Shown piece by piece: positions 10,448 through 21,319 of a stretch of DNA of 64,000 bases. This DNA comes from Perilla frutescens (taxonomy: Eukaryota > Streptophyta > Magnoliopsida > Lamiales > Lamiaceae). The translations under genes and the position numbers were made by a program. The notes beneath the pieces are model-generated. The model saw nothing but the letters and a program-made list of their open reading frames with translations, ran no database searches and had not been told where the DNA came from. Where the stretch lies: NCBI GenBank assembly GCA_026008535.1, contig BRKX01000004.1, forward strand, positions 14,223,501 to 14,287,500. Reading direction: 5' to 3'. How positions within the stretch are numbered: the first letter of the stretch is position 1; each line of letters begins with the position of its first letter.

Positions 10448-11945
10448 ATGAAGAAAGGAAATAACAAAGAGGCGTCTACTCCACCCTTTAAGGAGCCGAG
10501 ATCGCCCAACACCCCAGGCGAGCAGTCATACTCTTCCAAACCACAGTGGGCTGCCAAGTACCAATATGAAGCTCTAGCAAAGCATTTTGAGCGACAGACT
10601 CGTCTACTGAAAGACGAACTTGGCAACCAAGTAGCTGAATTGCAAGAGGAGCTTGCAAAGATTAGATCTCAAATGACCGTATCCCAAACAGTCCAAGGAG
10701 ATCCTGAGAAGAGGCCACTCGAGCCTCAAGACGAAGAGACGAGGCAATCTGAGCCTCAAACTAACGCAGAGAGGCAACCTGAGCCTCAAAATGAAGCAGA
10801 GAGGCGACATGAGCCTCAAACAGGAGCCCAAGGCCGACACCAGGATCAGAGAGCCATCAACAGGCTGCCTCTTGTGCAGCAAGATGTTCAAAGGCCACCC
10901 TGTGAGCCCGCCTTTGAAGAAGACTTTGATTACGGATACGATTCCTACACAGCCAGTGGTTATGAAGATGATTACGTACCACAAGGGTGAAAAGGACGCC
11001 ATGGCCGACCCCGAGGTCCCTATAGGCGTGTAAACTATCATGATGATGATGATGGTAGGCTCAACAACATCAAGATGAGCATACCCGAGTTTGAAGGCCT
11101 TCACGATCCTGATATCTACTTAGATTGAGAACGTAAAGTAGAGAAGATCTTTGCATACTACAAATTTTCAGAGCAAAAGAAGGTGCAACTCGCATGCTTA
11201 GAGTTTAGAGGCTACGCAGCCTCATGGTGGGAAATGTAACAAGAAAGAAGGCGCAGAAACCACAATCCACCAATCGACAATTGGGAAGAAATGAAAGGAT
11301 TCATGCGCGGCCGTTTCATTCCCATGCATTATGAAAGAGAGCTTGAGAGGAAGCTCAATCGAGTCAAGCAAGGTACTAGATCAATCGAAGAGTACCACAA
11401 GGAGTTGGAGACACTCTTAAACAGAGTTAGAAAACAAAAGACCCTAAATGCTACCATCATTTGGTACATTGAAGGTATGAATCCTGATATTGCGTGTGAA
11501 GTCGAGCTAAGAGACTCCACCAGTGTAGAAAGAATGGTGCAGTACGCATCGATCGTGAAAAGGCAACTAAGAGAAGGGCGCAGTCGATCCCATTACAGTG
11601 CAGCCCCTACATGCACCACTTGGAGTAAAGGTACACCTTCCACATCACTTTCTACCCCTTCTACTGACTCCACTCGACCAAGAGGTCAACCCGGACCACC
11701 CGAACGGCATTTCGACCGTTCTACACCGTAGTCTAGCCGTAGACCCGAGTCTACGCCCACCAATCAGCCAAGGCCGACCCTTACTCAGCCAAACCAAGGT
11801 GCAACTCCCCCCAATGCAGCCCCTGATCGAGCTCATGACATTCAATGTCACAAATGTCAAGGTTGAGGCCATTTCCAAGCTCAATGTCCAAACCGGTGAG
11901 TTCTATACTTAACAAAATCAAATGAAGTCGAATTAGCTAGTGAGG
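10448..11945 (+). pseudogene. gag: Element C gag with CCHC zinc knuckle (broken)
   Basis: Start chosen at the ATG at 10448 (MKKGNNKEASTPPFKEPRS). An upstream in-frame ATG at 10388 lies in a T-rich stretch ending in TTTTGCAG at 10442, which looks like leader. Order: helical region, Glu/Gln-rich repeats (PEPQNEAERR type, about 10700-10840), Asp/Tyr-rich stretch, gag core (YLDWERK-type region, ATWW-like), and a CCHC knuckle C-x2-C-x4-H-x4-C at 11846-11887. Six in-frame stops: TGA at 10988 (Arg), TGA near 11127 (Trp), TAA near 11237 (Gln), TAG at 11731 (Gln), TGA inside the knuckle (Arg), TGA just after it (Arg). All six are single C-to-T or G-to-A changes. Confidence 0.85.
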
Positions 11946-14900
11946 ATGAGAATGAGCCCGTGGGCGATGCCACACTTGAAGAAGAAGTCGAGAATGATGC
12001 AGCCCCTAGCCAAGTCGACCCGAAAGTTCAACTCAGTTTGGTCACAATCCGGAGTTTGAGCATCATTCGAGAAGAGGAACAAGAACACCAACGGGAGAAC
12101 ATCTTCTACACCCGTGCAGTGATACAAGGTCACATGTGTTCAATGATTATTGACAGTGGCAGTGTGATAAATGCCATCAGTCAATATGCAGTGGAAAAGC
12201 TTGGTCTACCTATTCAGCAACATGCAAAGCCTTACAGATTGCAGTGGCTTACAGATAGAGGCGAGATACGCGTGGTTCACCAGGTAAGTGTCTCATTCTC
12301 AATCCATAAGTTTTCTAACACTGTTTTGTATGACATTATCCCTATGGATGCGGCACACTTGTTGTTAGGCAGACCTTGGCAGTTTGATCGATGTGTTGTC
12401 CACGACGGGCGTTTGAACACTTACACCGTTGACATAGATGGCCGAATCAGCACATTGAGGCCATTATCACCTAAAGACGTTGCTACAGATCAGCAATGCA
12501 TACAAGAGAGATTCAAAGAGGAAAAGACGAAGCAAGCAGCCGCAAAATGGGCCCCGAAGGCCACGGCCGAAACCTCAGCCCCCGGACAGCCCCTCGCCGC
12601 CGCCACTTCACCTTCCAAACCACCTCATTCGGACTCCCTAGCTGTGGAAAAGAAGAAAGAATCAAGTTCAAACAAGCCCCACATGAAGAGCTTGTTTATT
12701 TCAGCAAAAGGAGTTTAGAAAGCCGTTAAAGCAGGTATGCCTCTTGTCCTACTTACATTTAAGGGCAATGCTACTAATGATTGTTTGACTAGTGATGTGT
12801 AGCCCTTACTTGAAGATTTCAAGGACGTTTTCCCTGAGGAGATACCTGGAGGACTTCCACCAGTGCGAGGAATCGAGCATCAGATCGATTTCATCCCCGG
12901 AGCCGTGCTTCCCAACCGACCAGCCTATAGGACGTCTCCCGATGAGACTAAGGAGATAGATAGACAAGTCAAAGAGCTATTGGAGAAGAAGCAAATTCGA
13001 GAAAGCTTGAGCCCGTGCGCCGTTCCAGTGATTCTAGTGCCAAAGAAGAACAACGAATGGCGTATGTGCATAGATTGCTGTGCAATCAACAAAATCACGG
13101 TAAAGTATCATTTTCCCATCCCTGGATTAGATGATATGCTTGATGAGTGATCTGGTTCGCGTGTCTTTCCTAAGATTGATTTGCGTTCTGGTTATTTTCA
13201 TGTACGTATGCAAGAAGGTGATGAATGGAAAAATATATTTAAAACTAAGCATGGTTTGTATAAATGGCTTGTTATGCCTTTTGGTCTCACTAATGCACCA
13301 AGCACATTTTTGCGTTTGATGAATCATGTTTTACGTGAAGTGATTGGAAAGTATGTTGTTGTGTATTTCGATGACATTCTGATTTACAGTGACACGACAC
13401 ATACACATATGCAACACCTTAGACACGTTTTTGAGCTTCTTAGAGAGGCGAAATTATATAGTAATCTGTCTAAGTGTTCTTTCTGCATGAATGAAGTCAT
13501 TTTTCTAGGCTTCGTTGTGAGTTTACGTGGTATAGAAGTACACCGTTCCAAAATCAAAGTGATTGAGGAATGGTCCACTCCTAACTTTGCGAGTGATGTG
13601 AGGTCTTTCCACGGCCTTGCTGGCTTTTATCGTCGCTTTGTATGCGATTTCTCCAGCATAGCCGTGTCGCTTACTGAGTTAAGCAAGAAAGATCGAAAGT
13701 TTGAATGGGGTCCTGTTCAGGAGCATGCGTTTAACACTTTGAAATCATGTTTATGTAATGCGCCTGTTCTTGCTCTTCTGGACTTTAATAAAACTTTTGA
13801 GATTGAATGTGATGCCTCGGGCAAAGGGATTGGTGCTATTTTGATGCAGGAATGGCGTCCAGTCGCCTATTTCAGTGAAAAGCTCCATGATGCAGCCCTT
13901 CGTTATTCCACCTATGACAAGGAGCTGTACGCACTCAAGAGAGCTTTAGAGACGTGGCAGCACTACTTATGGCCTAAGGAGTTTGTGATTCACACGGATC
14001 ACAAGAGTTTGAAGCATTTGAAAGGCCAGCAAAATCTGAACAAGTGACATGCACGATGTGTAGAGTTTATCGAGTCCTTTCCATACGTCATCAAGTACAA
14101 AAAGGGCACCGAAAACATTGTTGCTGATGCATTGTCGAGAAGGTATGTTCTCTTGAACCTTATGTATGCTAAGATGTTAGGATTTGATGCAATTAAGGAG
14201 TTGTATGCATGTGATGAGTTCTTTGCACCGATCTATGCTCTTTGTTGCTCTAAATCTCGTTCACATGATGGATATTTCATGCATGAGGGGTTCTTGTTCA
14301 AGGGTTCACAGTTGTGTATTCCTAAGTCTTCTATGCGTGAGTTGTTAGTTCTTGAATCGCATGCGGGAGGTTTAATGGGTCACTTTGGTGTGTCTAAGAT
14401 GATAAACTTGCTGCATGAGCATTTCTTTTGGCCACGTATGAAGCATGATGTTGAGAATGTGTGTAGTAGATGTATAACATGCAAGAAGTCAAAATCTACA
14501 TCACACCCATTCGGTTTGTACACTCCTCTACCAGCCCCGTCTTTCCCATGGATTGATTTATCTATGGATTTTATACTTGGTTTACCACGGTCTAGGTCTG
14601 GTCGAGATTCTATATTTGTTGTCATTGATAGGTTTTCCAAGATGGCTCATTTCATTGCATGTAGGAAACCAATGATGCTGTACACATTGCCAATCTGTTC
14701 TTTATACATGTTGTGCGTTTACATGGAATACCTAGAACTATTGTTAGTGATAGGTATTCTAAGTTTCTAGCACATTTTTTGCGTGTACTATGGGGTAAGT
14801 TAGGTACCAAACTGTTATTTTCTACTACATGTCATCCACAAACTGATGGACAAACTGAAGTAGTTGATCGCACTTTAGGTACTTTGCTGCGTTCTTTAGT

Positions 14901-15660
14901 GAAAAACAACTTGAAATCATGGGAAGATTGTTTGCCATATGCTGAATTCGCCTATAATAGGGTTGTGCATTCATCTACCAATATGTCTCCGTTTGAAGTT
15001 GTTTATGGTTTTAATCCGCCAACGCCAAATGATCTGTTGCCTTTACCTGTTGAGCATCTAACAAGTGTTAAAGGTACAAGAAAAGCGGAACAAGTTAAGG
15101 AGATGCATGAGAGAGTGCGTGCACGCATTGAGTTAGTTGGCGCACGTAATGCTGTTCAAAAGAACAAACGGCGCAAGCCAATGATTTTCCAACCCGGAGA
15201 TCGTGTTTGGATTCATCTAAGTCCTGGATGATTTCCCAACTTGAGAAAATCGAAATTGATGCCAAGAGGAGATGGACCGTTCACCATGTTGAGTCGAGTC
15301 AATGACAATGCATATCGCATTGATTTACCTGGTGAGTATAAGTGTTCGTCTACATTTAATGTTGCTAACTTATCTCCCTTTTCTGCAGATGATGAGTTAG
15401 AAGATGATGAGTCCTTGAATTCGAGGACGAATTCTTTTCAGCAGGGGGGGAATGATGAGGTCATGCAAGGCAATGAAGAAGATGATCCGGAGCTGCAGTT
15501 TAAAGGTCCAATGATGCGTTTGCGAGCTAAGATGTTGCAAGCTTATTTACAAGCTTCTATTCGTCGCAAATTCGAAATGCATGAAGATGAAGTTAAAGGC
15601 AGCTCGAGATTGATCACCATGCTGTCCATTGATGATGAAGAAGGAAGCATGAAGACGTGA
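11946..15660 (+). pseudogene. pol: Element C pol: protease, RT, RNase H, integrase (broken)
   Basis: Protease lies in 11960-12718 (IIDSGSVINAIS, HLLLGRPWQFDR). RT has RMCIDCCAINKIT and catalytic YFDD at 13364-13375. RNase H has CDASGKGIGAILMQ, YDKELYAL and HTDHKSLKHL. Integrase has a zinc finger (HAGGLMGHFG...CITC) and a core with DFILGLP, SDRYSKFL and TDGQTEVVDRTL. The C-terminus includes the GDRVWIHL and RGDGPFTML region and runs to the stop at 15658 inside the LTR. Breaks: TGA at 13148 (a Leu position, not C-to-T), TGA at 14045 (Arg), a one-base deletion near 14668 inside the integrase core, and TGA at 15229 (Arg). No canonical chromodomain is recognisable in the tail. Confidence 0.9.
15441..15452 (+). 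promoter_or_regulatory. Polypurine tract of element C
   Basis: GCAGGGGGGGAA lies directly before the LTR start TGATGAGG at 15453. It is also coding sequence, within the QQGGN part of the integrase tail. Confidence 0.85.
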
Positions 15661-16523
15661 GAAGAAGAATCACGCCATTTGGACGTGTGCATGAAAAGTT
15701 ATACGCGTTTGCATGGGAAATCGGGAGATGCTGTTTTTCATGCAAAGGTGACAAGAACATGGGCCACAATTAATCTAATTAAATTGCAGCCCATGTCGTG
15801 TGATTAAAGGTCCAAAAGTGGCGAGATTTATGAAGGCCCAAGTTGTTGGGATTTATCTTTATTTAGATAGATTTTTCTTACTTTATTTTTGGTATCTTTT
15901 GATTCTTACCTTAAAAACAGATTTTGGATAAGGTAACAATCCTAGATAGATTAGAACTAGTATTTTCGATTCTTATCTAGTTTATTAGGTCTAGATTTCG
16001 TTCCCCTATGTCCCTATAAATAGGACTACTATGTTACATTCAAAAGTTAGACAATTGCAAGAAATAAATAAGTTATTCTCAATCTGTCTCCAGATCTTTT
16101 GTTGATCGAAATTTTACCTTTAAAATTCTATTGTTTTGGCAACTCAATAGTCTTAATCAAGTTCTTCAGGGTACAATCGAGTACTTGGGAGAATTGCTAT
16201 CCGGAGAAGCTAGACGAGTGCGTTTGGGTTGATTCAACACGGGTTCGCCGCCAAGCCAATCCACATCTATCCTTCACCGCCGCCAACACCACCAATACCG
16301 CCGCCATCCTCCGCCGTGACCATCACCACCACCGAGTTCCAGCCATCATCCAAGTGTTCCAAGTGTTTCAATCGAGTCTTAGTTCGTGTCTACGTAATTC
16401 TAGTAAGTTTTATCGTATTTTGAGTCGGATTGATTACATTGTTTTCTAGCTGATGTAGTTCATTCTTGAAGTCTTCTGTCTGCGTATTCTTCGTGTCTTG
16501 GATACATTGTCTGGTTCACATCA
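15453..16523 (+). repeat. 3' LTR of element C
   Basis: 1071 bp from TGATG to CATCA, a five-base terminal inverted repeat. TATA box TATAAATAG lies at 16014-16022. The first 205 bases are coding in the pol frame. The right edge is set by the resumption of the E LTR (ATTAGTGCACTCATG), which matches the uninterrupted E' copy near 34210 on the other strand. Confidence 0.82.
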
Positions 16524-17523
16524 ATTAGTGCACTCATGTGGCTCATCCTTCGTGGATCCCAAAGGACACGCTCCCTGCTTGTTCCCTTTGATCCCACATG
16601 AAAGTCATCCCACACCAGCCACTCATCACCTCAAAGGTGCAGTCGAAGTGGACCATCCTCTCTGGACCCCAAGGGACACGCCCTCTGCCTGTTCTATTTG
16701 ATCCCGCATGGAAGTCATCCCACTCGAGGCACAAATATACAACACATCATAGCACGGGCTAGTGGTGACCAATCCGAAACAAAACATTTTCCCTCTCTGA
16801 AAACCATTTCATGCATGCCACCTCGATAACATCTACATGACGTGCATGCATATGCTCATGCTCATGTACAAGGTATTCAATGCAACATAATACAATATCA
16901 CAAGTATATCACATCACACAATCATACAATATAACATAATAATAAATAATAAATAATAAACACATATAATCAAATAATACTATGTTCATGCATTGTAGTT
17001 GCAGATGGATTTCTACTTACCTTGGGTCCAAAGCTTATAGTATTGAAATCCTAAATTGTGTGCTGGCTCAAGATAATCTATTTACAATAGACCATAGTAA
17101 TATTAATACACAAACTTTTCAATAATTTTAAATAAAAATCGAATCAAACTAATAATATTATTTATTTATTTATTTATTCATTCTTGTTAACAATATACTA
17201 ATATACATAAGATCAATAAATTAAAAATATTGATTAATTCTACCCTAACTACTAATTGAGTTTACGGCATACAAAACTGAACCAAAATTATTTCTATATT
17301 ATTAATTCACCAACATTTACGAAGAAATCATAATAAATTATAATTTTTCCTTATTTAAATATTTTAACAATTATAATATTTATTAAAAGATACGAATGAG
17401 TATCAAATAAATAAATAGGAACATATTAACACATAGGAATGCAGATAAGTATATATGAGATATATAACACATTAACACATAAATTGTAACAAGTAGTTAA
17501 TAGTGAGATGTTCGGGTATTACA
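16524..17523 (-). repeat. E 3' LTR (first 1000 bp)
   Basis: It starts on the minus strand at TGTAATACCCG (17523) and runs to the C insertion. Bases 16524-17022 are the reverse complement of 34229-33728, showing a second copy of this LTR. A roughly 110-bp tandem duplication lies at 16539-16740 (TGGCTCATCC / TGGACCATCC units). Short AT runs (TAATAA)n and (ATTT)n lie near 16938-16962 and 17159-17190. Confidence 0.8.
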
Positions 17524-18578
17524 TTCTCCCGTACTTATAAAAATTTCATCCTCGAAATTTTATTCTATTAATATGATATGAATACTTGTCTTATATCTTG
17601 TGGCCTCCTCCATTAACCATAATTCCTACAAACACTATTTTCAAGTGCACATTCATGCATTATATATACGGATATAATTCAAGGATTGTACACATTTCAA
17701 ATGAATATAGATATGCATGATCACAACCAATTTTTTTTTTCAGAGAAACAATATACAAGTATCGCTATTCTTACCTGATTGAGAAGTTCACTAACGAGGT
17801 TTCTAACCCGACTTCCAATAATAGATTCTTTAGCTTTATCTCCATCCCAAGAAATATATTAAATTTGAAGTATTATTATATTATATCATGTGAGAAAGAG
17901 GTAAATTCCAAATATTTTTACTATGACAATATAATCCAATCCCATCAAATAATAAAATGAGTAACTTCATTAAGTAACAAAATTTTAAATCATTAACTAT
18001 TCCGAGAATAACTTTTTCTTATTGGAGTTTAATTCACAAAATGCTCATATATAAGTTTCCCCTCTTTCACACACATGTACAAATGCAATTTTCATATGCA
18101 ATCTTATCTAATATTTGAATTCAATTATTTATAATCTCTTGTATCAACGAAACATAGACCTATAAGATCAAGTCTAACTTGAATCACTTTAATTTGTTGA
18201 CGGTAAAATTAAGAATCACAACTCTAACTTTTTTTATACCAGATCATGATTCTGTGAAATTATGACACACCAAGCACAAATTTAAACAATGTCAAGGATT
18301 TACCAGAATGTGATAGAAAAGTCCAAAGTAAATCAAATTATAAAGTGGCAAAATATATCAGAACTAACTCTAATCATGCCTTTTTAATAATAAAATGATA
18401 ATTAAATGAAAGATTCATATTAGGAAACAAGTATACCGAATTACATTACACGATTATAATTTTAGAATTTTGCAAAGTAAGACTCACAAAATCCACAATG
18501 CATTATACATCACCATCAACGTTACTCACTACAAGTTCTGAGCTTGTATACATGGACAGTCTACAGAATAATAACTAC
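17524..18578. other. Interior of element E, non-coding
   Basis: AT-rich, no ORF over 60 codons and no protein likeness. It is bounded by the polypurine tract (17524-17536) and the PBS. Confidence 0.7.
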
Positions 18579-18590
18579 GCTCTGATACCA
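18579..18590 (-). promoter_or_regulatory. Primer binding site of element E (initiator tRNA-Met type)
   Basis: TGGTATCAGAGC on the minus strand, three bases inside the LTR end TGTTACA at 18594. Confidence 0.88.
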
Positions 18591-18593
18591 CTC

Positions 18594-18656
18594 TGTAACA
18601 CCCGCCCAAATAAAATAAATGTAAAATATAAAGTAATGTAAAAATGCGGGTGAGAC
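18594..18656 (-). repeat. E 5' LTR, part 1 (inner 63 bp; continues at 33369)
   Basis: + strand TGTAACACCCGCCC to GTGAGAC. The uninterrupted copy in E' (34849-34787, reverse) continues straight into sequence found here only at 33369 onward. This proves element D was inserted at this point. Confidence 0.9.
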
Positions 18657-20296
18657 TGACGCGCGGTCGTTTCGCGGTCAGAATAATTCTCAAGAGAGAG
18701 TTATCCTTATGCCCACAGCAAGGCGTAGCAAGCTAATGTGAGTAAGGGTTGATCCCACGAGGAGCTGTGAATTCTATCTTCCAGTGTCACTTTTCCAAAA
18801 GGGTTGAGGACTGTTGTGGTCTCCGTACTTGTATTTAAAGGCTGTAAGCTAAATAACAAAACAAAACAAAACAAGAAAGAAAAATATTAGTAGTAACGTA
18901 TTCCGGATTAGAACTTAGATTTTGAACTTAACAAACACTTGACCGATCATGGGCACGCTGATTACTTATGCAAATCTAATTATCTCATTAAAGGTACCAG
19001 ATCTCTCTCTCAACGTACCCAATCTATCCTTTTAGTTTAGCTTAAAGGTGATCTCTCGTCCCCTAAACCCTAACTTGTTGCCCAACCCCGATCTCTCATA
19101 TGATTGTAAACAACAAAGCAGCATTATGCCCTAGACAGATCCAGATTTACCTAGACAAAGATCTCTCTTATGCCCTCAGTACCCGTGATGTATCCCATCA
19201 TTTTATGACCAACACACAGATACGATTCATTGACCATTTATAGAGGTAGTGAACACAATTCTAATTAACGAGTGATCAGCCATAATTATCTAGCTTCGCC
19301 TACTGTATAATGCAACAAAGAAAATGACTACACGACGGAGCTAAATTCACACAGTTTATGCCCATAAGCCTCACGATTCTTACATGTTCATTAAGTTCTT
19401 ATCTTTGTTCAATCCGGAATAACGAGTCTAACCGCTCATGCTAGACTTAGAACAATAATAATAAATAAAAGAAATAAAAGAAAACATAATATAAATGAAA
19501 AACTTACTTATATTAAACTGCAAAATAAATCCAACTCCAACGCTGGATTGAAGAACATAAACAGTAAAATGCTAAATGTCTGCGGGCATAAGGCCCGAGT
19601 CCTATTGCAGAAAAGTAAAATAAAACTAAAATAAATTGTTTTGGTGCTATGGTACATAAGAGTTGTTAAGAGGTATGTTTGTTTTCTACCATGAAATCTA
19701 TTTATATAGGAGTATAAAGACACTAGGTAAACTTCCCGACAGGCCGGGGATCTTCAGCCCAATTCATAGCCGCCATGCCCAAAGCTTTCCATATCTGGCA
19801 GATTCTTCTCTTATTTAGAAGATCCCGAGTCGCAAATTCTGTACTCGCTGTGCCCTAGTTGCGCCGACATAGCAACTTTCCTTGTAGAGCTGAGCATCCT
19901 TCTGGAAGCGTCAACTTGCCTTCCGCGGCTCCTCTTTCCTTCGGCGGCTAGGGTGCATTGCTCCTGCTGTACCTGGCATTAGTTTCCCTTGTGCCTAGTC
20001 TCCTTTCCTTCTCCTCTCAATCACTTTGGGGTTGTTGTGGGCACGATCACAAACTTCTCCTTCAACTTTTGCTGAAATGGTGGGCGATTTCCGCCATGCT
20101 CGAGAGAGAGCTTTCCGCTGAGAAGTTGTTACCCATCTTGGTATCATTGGCACCATTGTGCCCTCCAGAAGTGATTCTCCTGCCTCCTGCTGCCCCTTGT
20201 GCCCAGTCTGGCTCTTTCCGACTCAAAAAATAGAAAAAATAAAGGACAAAAGAATGAGAAAAAGACACAAAAATATGAGAGAAATTAGACTTGTCA
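18657..20296 (-). repeat. D 3' LTR
   Basis: 1640 bp. The minus strand starts TGACAAGTCTAATTTC and ends ACCGCGCGTCA. No ORF of interest. It pairs with 31732-33368, and a 0.9-kb related piece is at 44030-44953. Confidence 0.92.
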
Positions 20297-20325
20297 CACC
20301 CACCCACTTTAGTCATACTTGCCCT
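20297..20325 (-). promoter_or_regulatory. Polypurine tract of element D
   Basis: The minus strand has ACTAAAGTGGGTGGGTG directly before the LTR start TGACAAG, preceded by a TTGAGGGCAAGTATG lead-in. The same layout occurs in element F (TCTAAAGTGTGTGGGTG before TGATAAG at 42493). Confidence 0.85.
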
Positions 20326-21319
20326 CAAGTATGTGGGTACAATGTGCCCAAAAGAAAAAAAATAGAAAACAAAAGGAGAAAAAGACAGACTCAATACAGA
20401 GACACGACAAACAAGCATGTAAAACAAATCCCTTGCGGACACAAAGACCTAGGTATCTGATCACACTTAACAGCATATAAAAAGAAACCCCAAGAAAATA
20501 AAAGTACAAAATGCCCACAAGATAAAAAATCCGGGACATGTGCTTAATAAAATGGGCACGGTGGCAAAGGCCAGTAAGAGTCAACAGAAGTCTCTCAAAG
20601 GAAAAATTCGACTAAAAAGTGAGCCAGATCCAAATATTTCCTACCTTAAACCCGTAGCCCCATTACAACCTTTAAAGACCTTAGCATAGGTATGCCCATT
20701 ATGCCAACAGTGGTGGAGGAACAAGAGCAATTGTAAGCCTATAGTGACCCTCGGTTCAATTATGTCTTTCCTTAAGCGTAAACACTTAGCCATAGGCACA
20801 TGCATTGTGAATTCAGGCTCAATTCCTCACAAGGTACTTAGTTCATTCATCATATAAGCAGTAGCATGGGCATGCTAAAATGAAAATACAATAAAATATG
20901 TTGCCTTATGGTCACAAGACCCTAGACTCCATGCTTTTAAGTTCAAATATTTACACATTCTTGATACTTAAAAAAATGCAAAGAAGGCAGAGTAGCTCCC
21001 ACCCACACACTTTGCCTTTGGTAAAGTGGGTGCGAGAAGGTTATCCTACTAACCGCATACTCAACGAAACATTAGAAGGCCCCCCTACCCACACACTTTG
21101 CCTTAAGCAAAGTGGGTCAGTACGGGGGTCATCTAATTACAAAACAAAAATATAAAAAATAATAGAAAACAACAAAAGACAAAAACACAAAAATAAAAGA
21201 CTTCTAGTGCCCACACCCACACACTTTGCCTTAAGCAAAATGTGGGAGATGTGCGATACCTAAACATACACAAAACAAACAAAAAATAAAAAACCTAACC
21301 TAAGGGAAAGAGCACCAGT
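20326..21319. other. D 3' UTR, non-coding
   Basis: AT-rich and purine-biased, between the extra ORF and the polypurine tract. It holds three hairpin repeats (20996-21246) and no credible coding sequence. Confidence 0.7.
20996..21246. repeat. Three hairpin repeats resembling polypurine-tract sequence
   Basis: Copies at about 20996-21030, 21086-21117 and 21212-21246. Each reads CCCACACACTTTGCCTT then AAGCAAAGTGGG, i.e. a stem of ACTTTGC/GCAAAGT with a short loop. On the minus strand each carries AAAGTGTGTGGGT, nearly the same as the real polypurine tracts of D and F. Confidence 0.8.

Larger units (their letters stand above)
10240..16523 (+). mobile_element. Chromovirus C (Ty3/gypsy, probably CRM-like), 5' truncated
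   Basis: Plus-strand gag, protease, RT, RNase H and integrase are followed by a polypurine tract (15441-15452) and a 3' LTR (15453-16523, TGATG...CATCA). The pol frame continues about 68 codons into the LTR, an arrangement described for the CRM lineage, and the protease and tail (SRTNSFQQGGNDE, then GPMMRLRAKMLQ) fit that branch. No 5' LTR or tRNA-Met-type PBS is found upstream of gag, so the 5' end is missing or lies beyond the A/B insertion. ATTAG (16524-16528) would be the right copy of its target duplication. Confidence 0.85.
16524..18656 (-). mobile_element. Short non-coding LTR element E (3' LTR, 1-kb interior, PBS, start of 5' LTR)
   Basis: On the minus strand: PBS TGGTATCAGAGC (18590-18579), an interior of about 1.05 kb with no ORF, a purine tract AAGTACGGGAGAA, then an LTR beginning TGTAATACCCG at 17523. 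The stretch before the tract (TTTCGAGGATGAAATTTT) is the usual lead-in to the LTR of Tekay/Reina-type chromoviruses. Its 3' LTR is cut at 16524 by element C and its 5' LTR at 18656 by element D. No gag or pol is present, so E is a deletion derivative or a non-autonomous element. Confidence 0.8.

Noticed and set aside
16539..16740. 110-bp tandem duplication as a separate satellite
   Set aside because: The same two units occur in the E' LTR, so they are part of the LTR.
20996..21246. Hairpins as bacterial-type terminators
   Set aside because: The DNA is plant nuclear; the hairpins resemble the adjacent polypurine tract instead.
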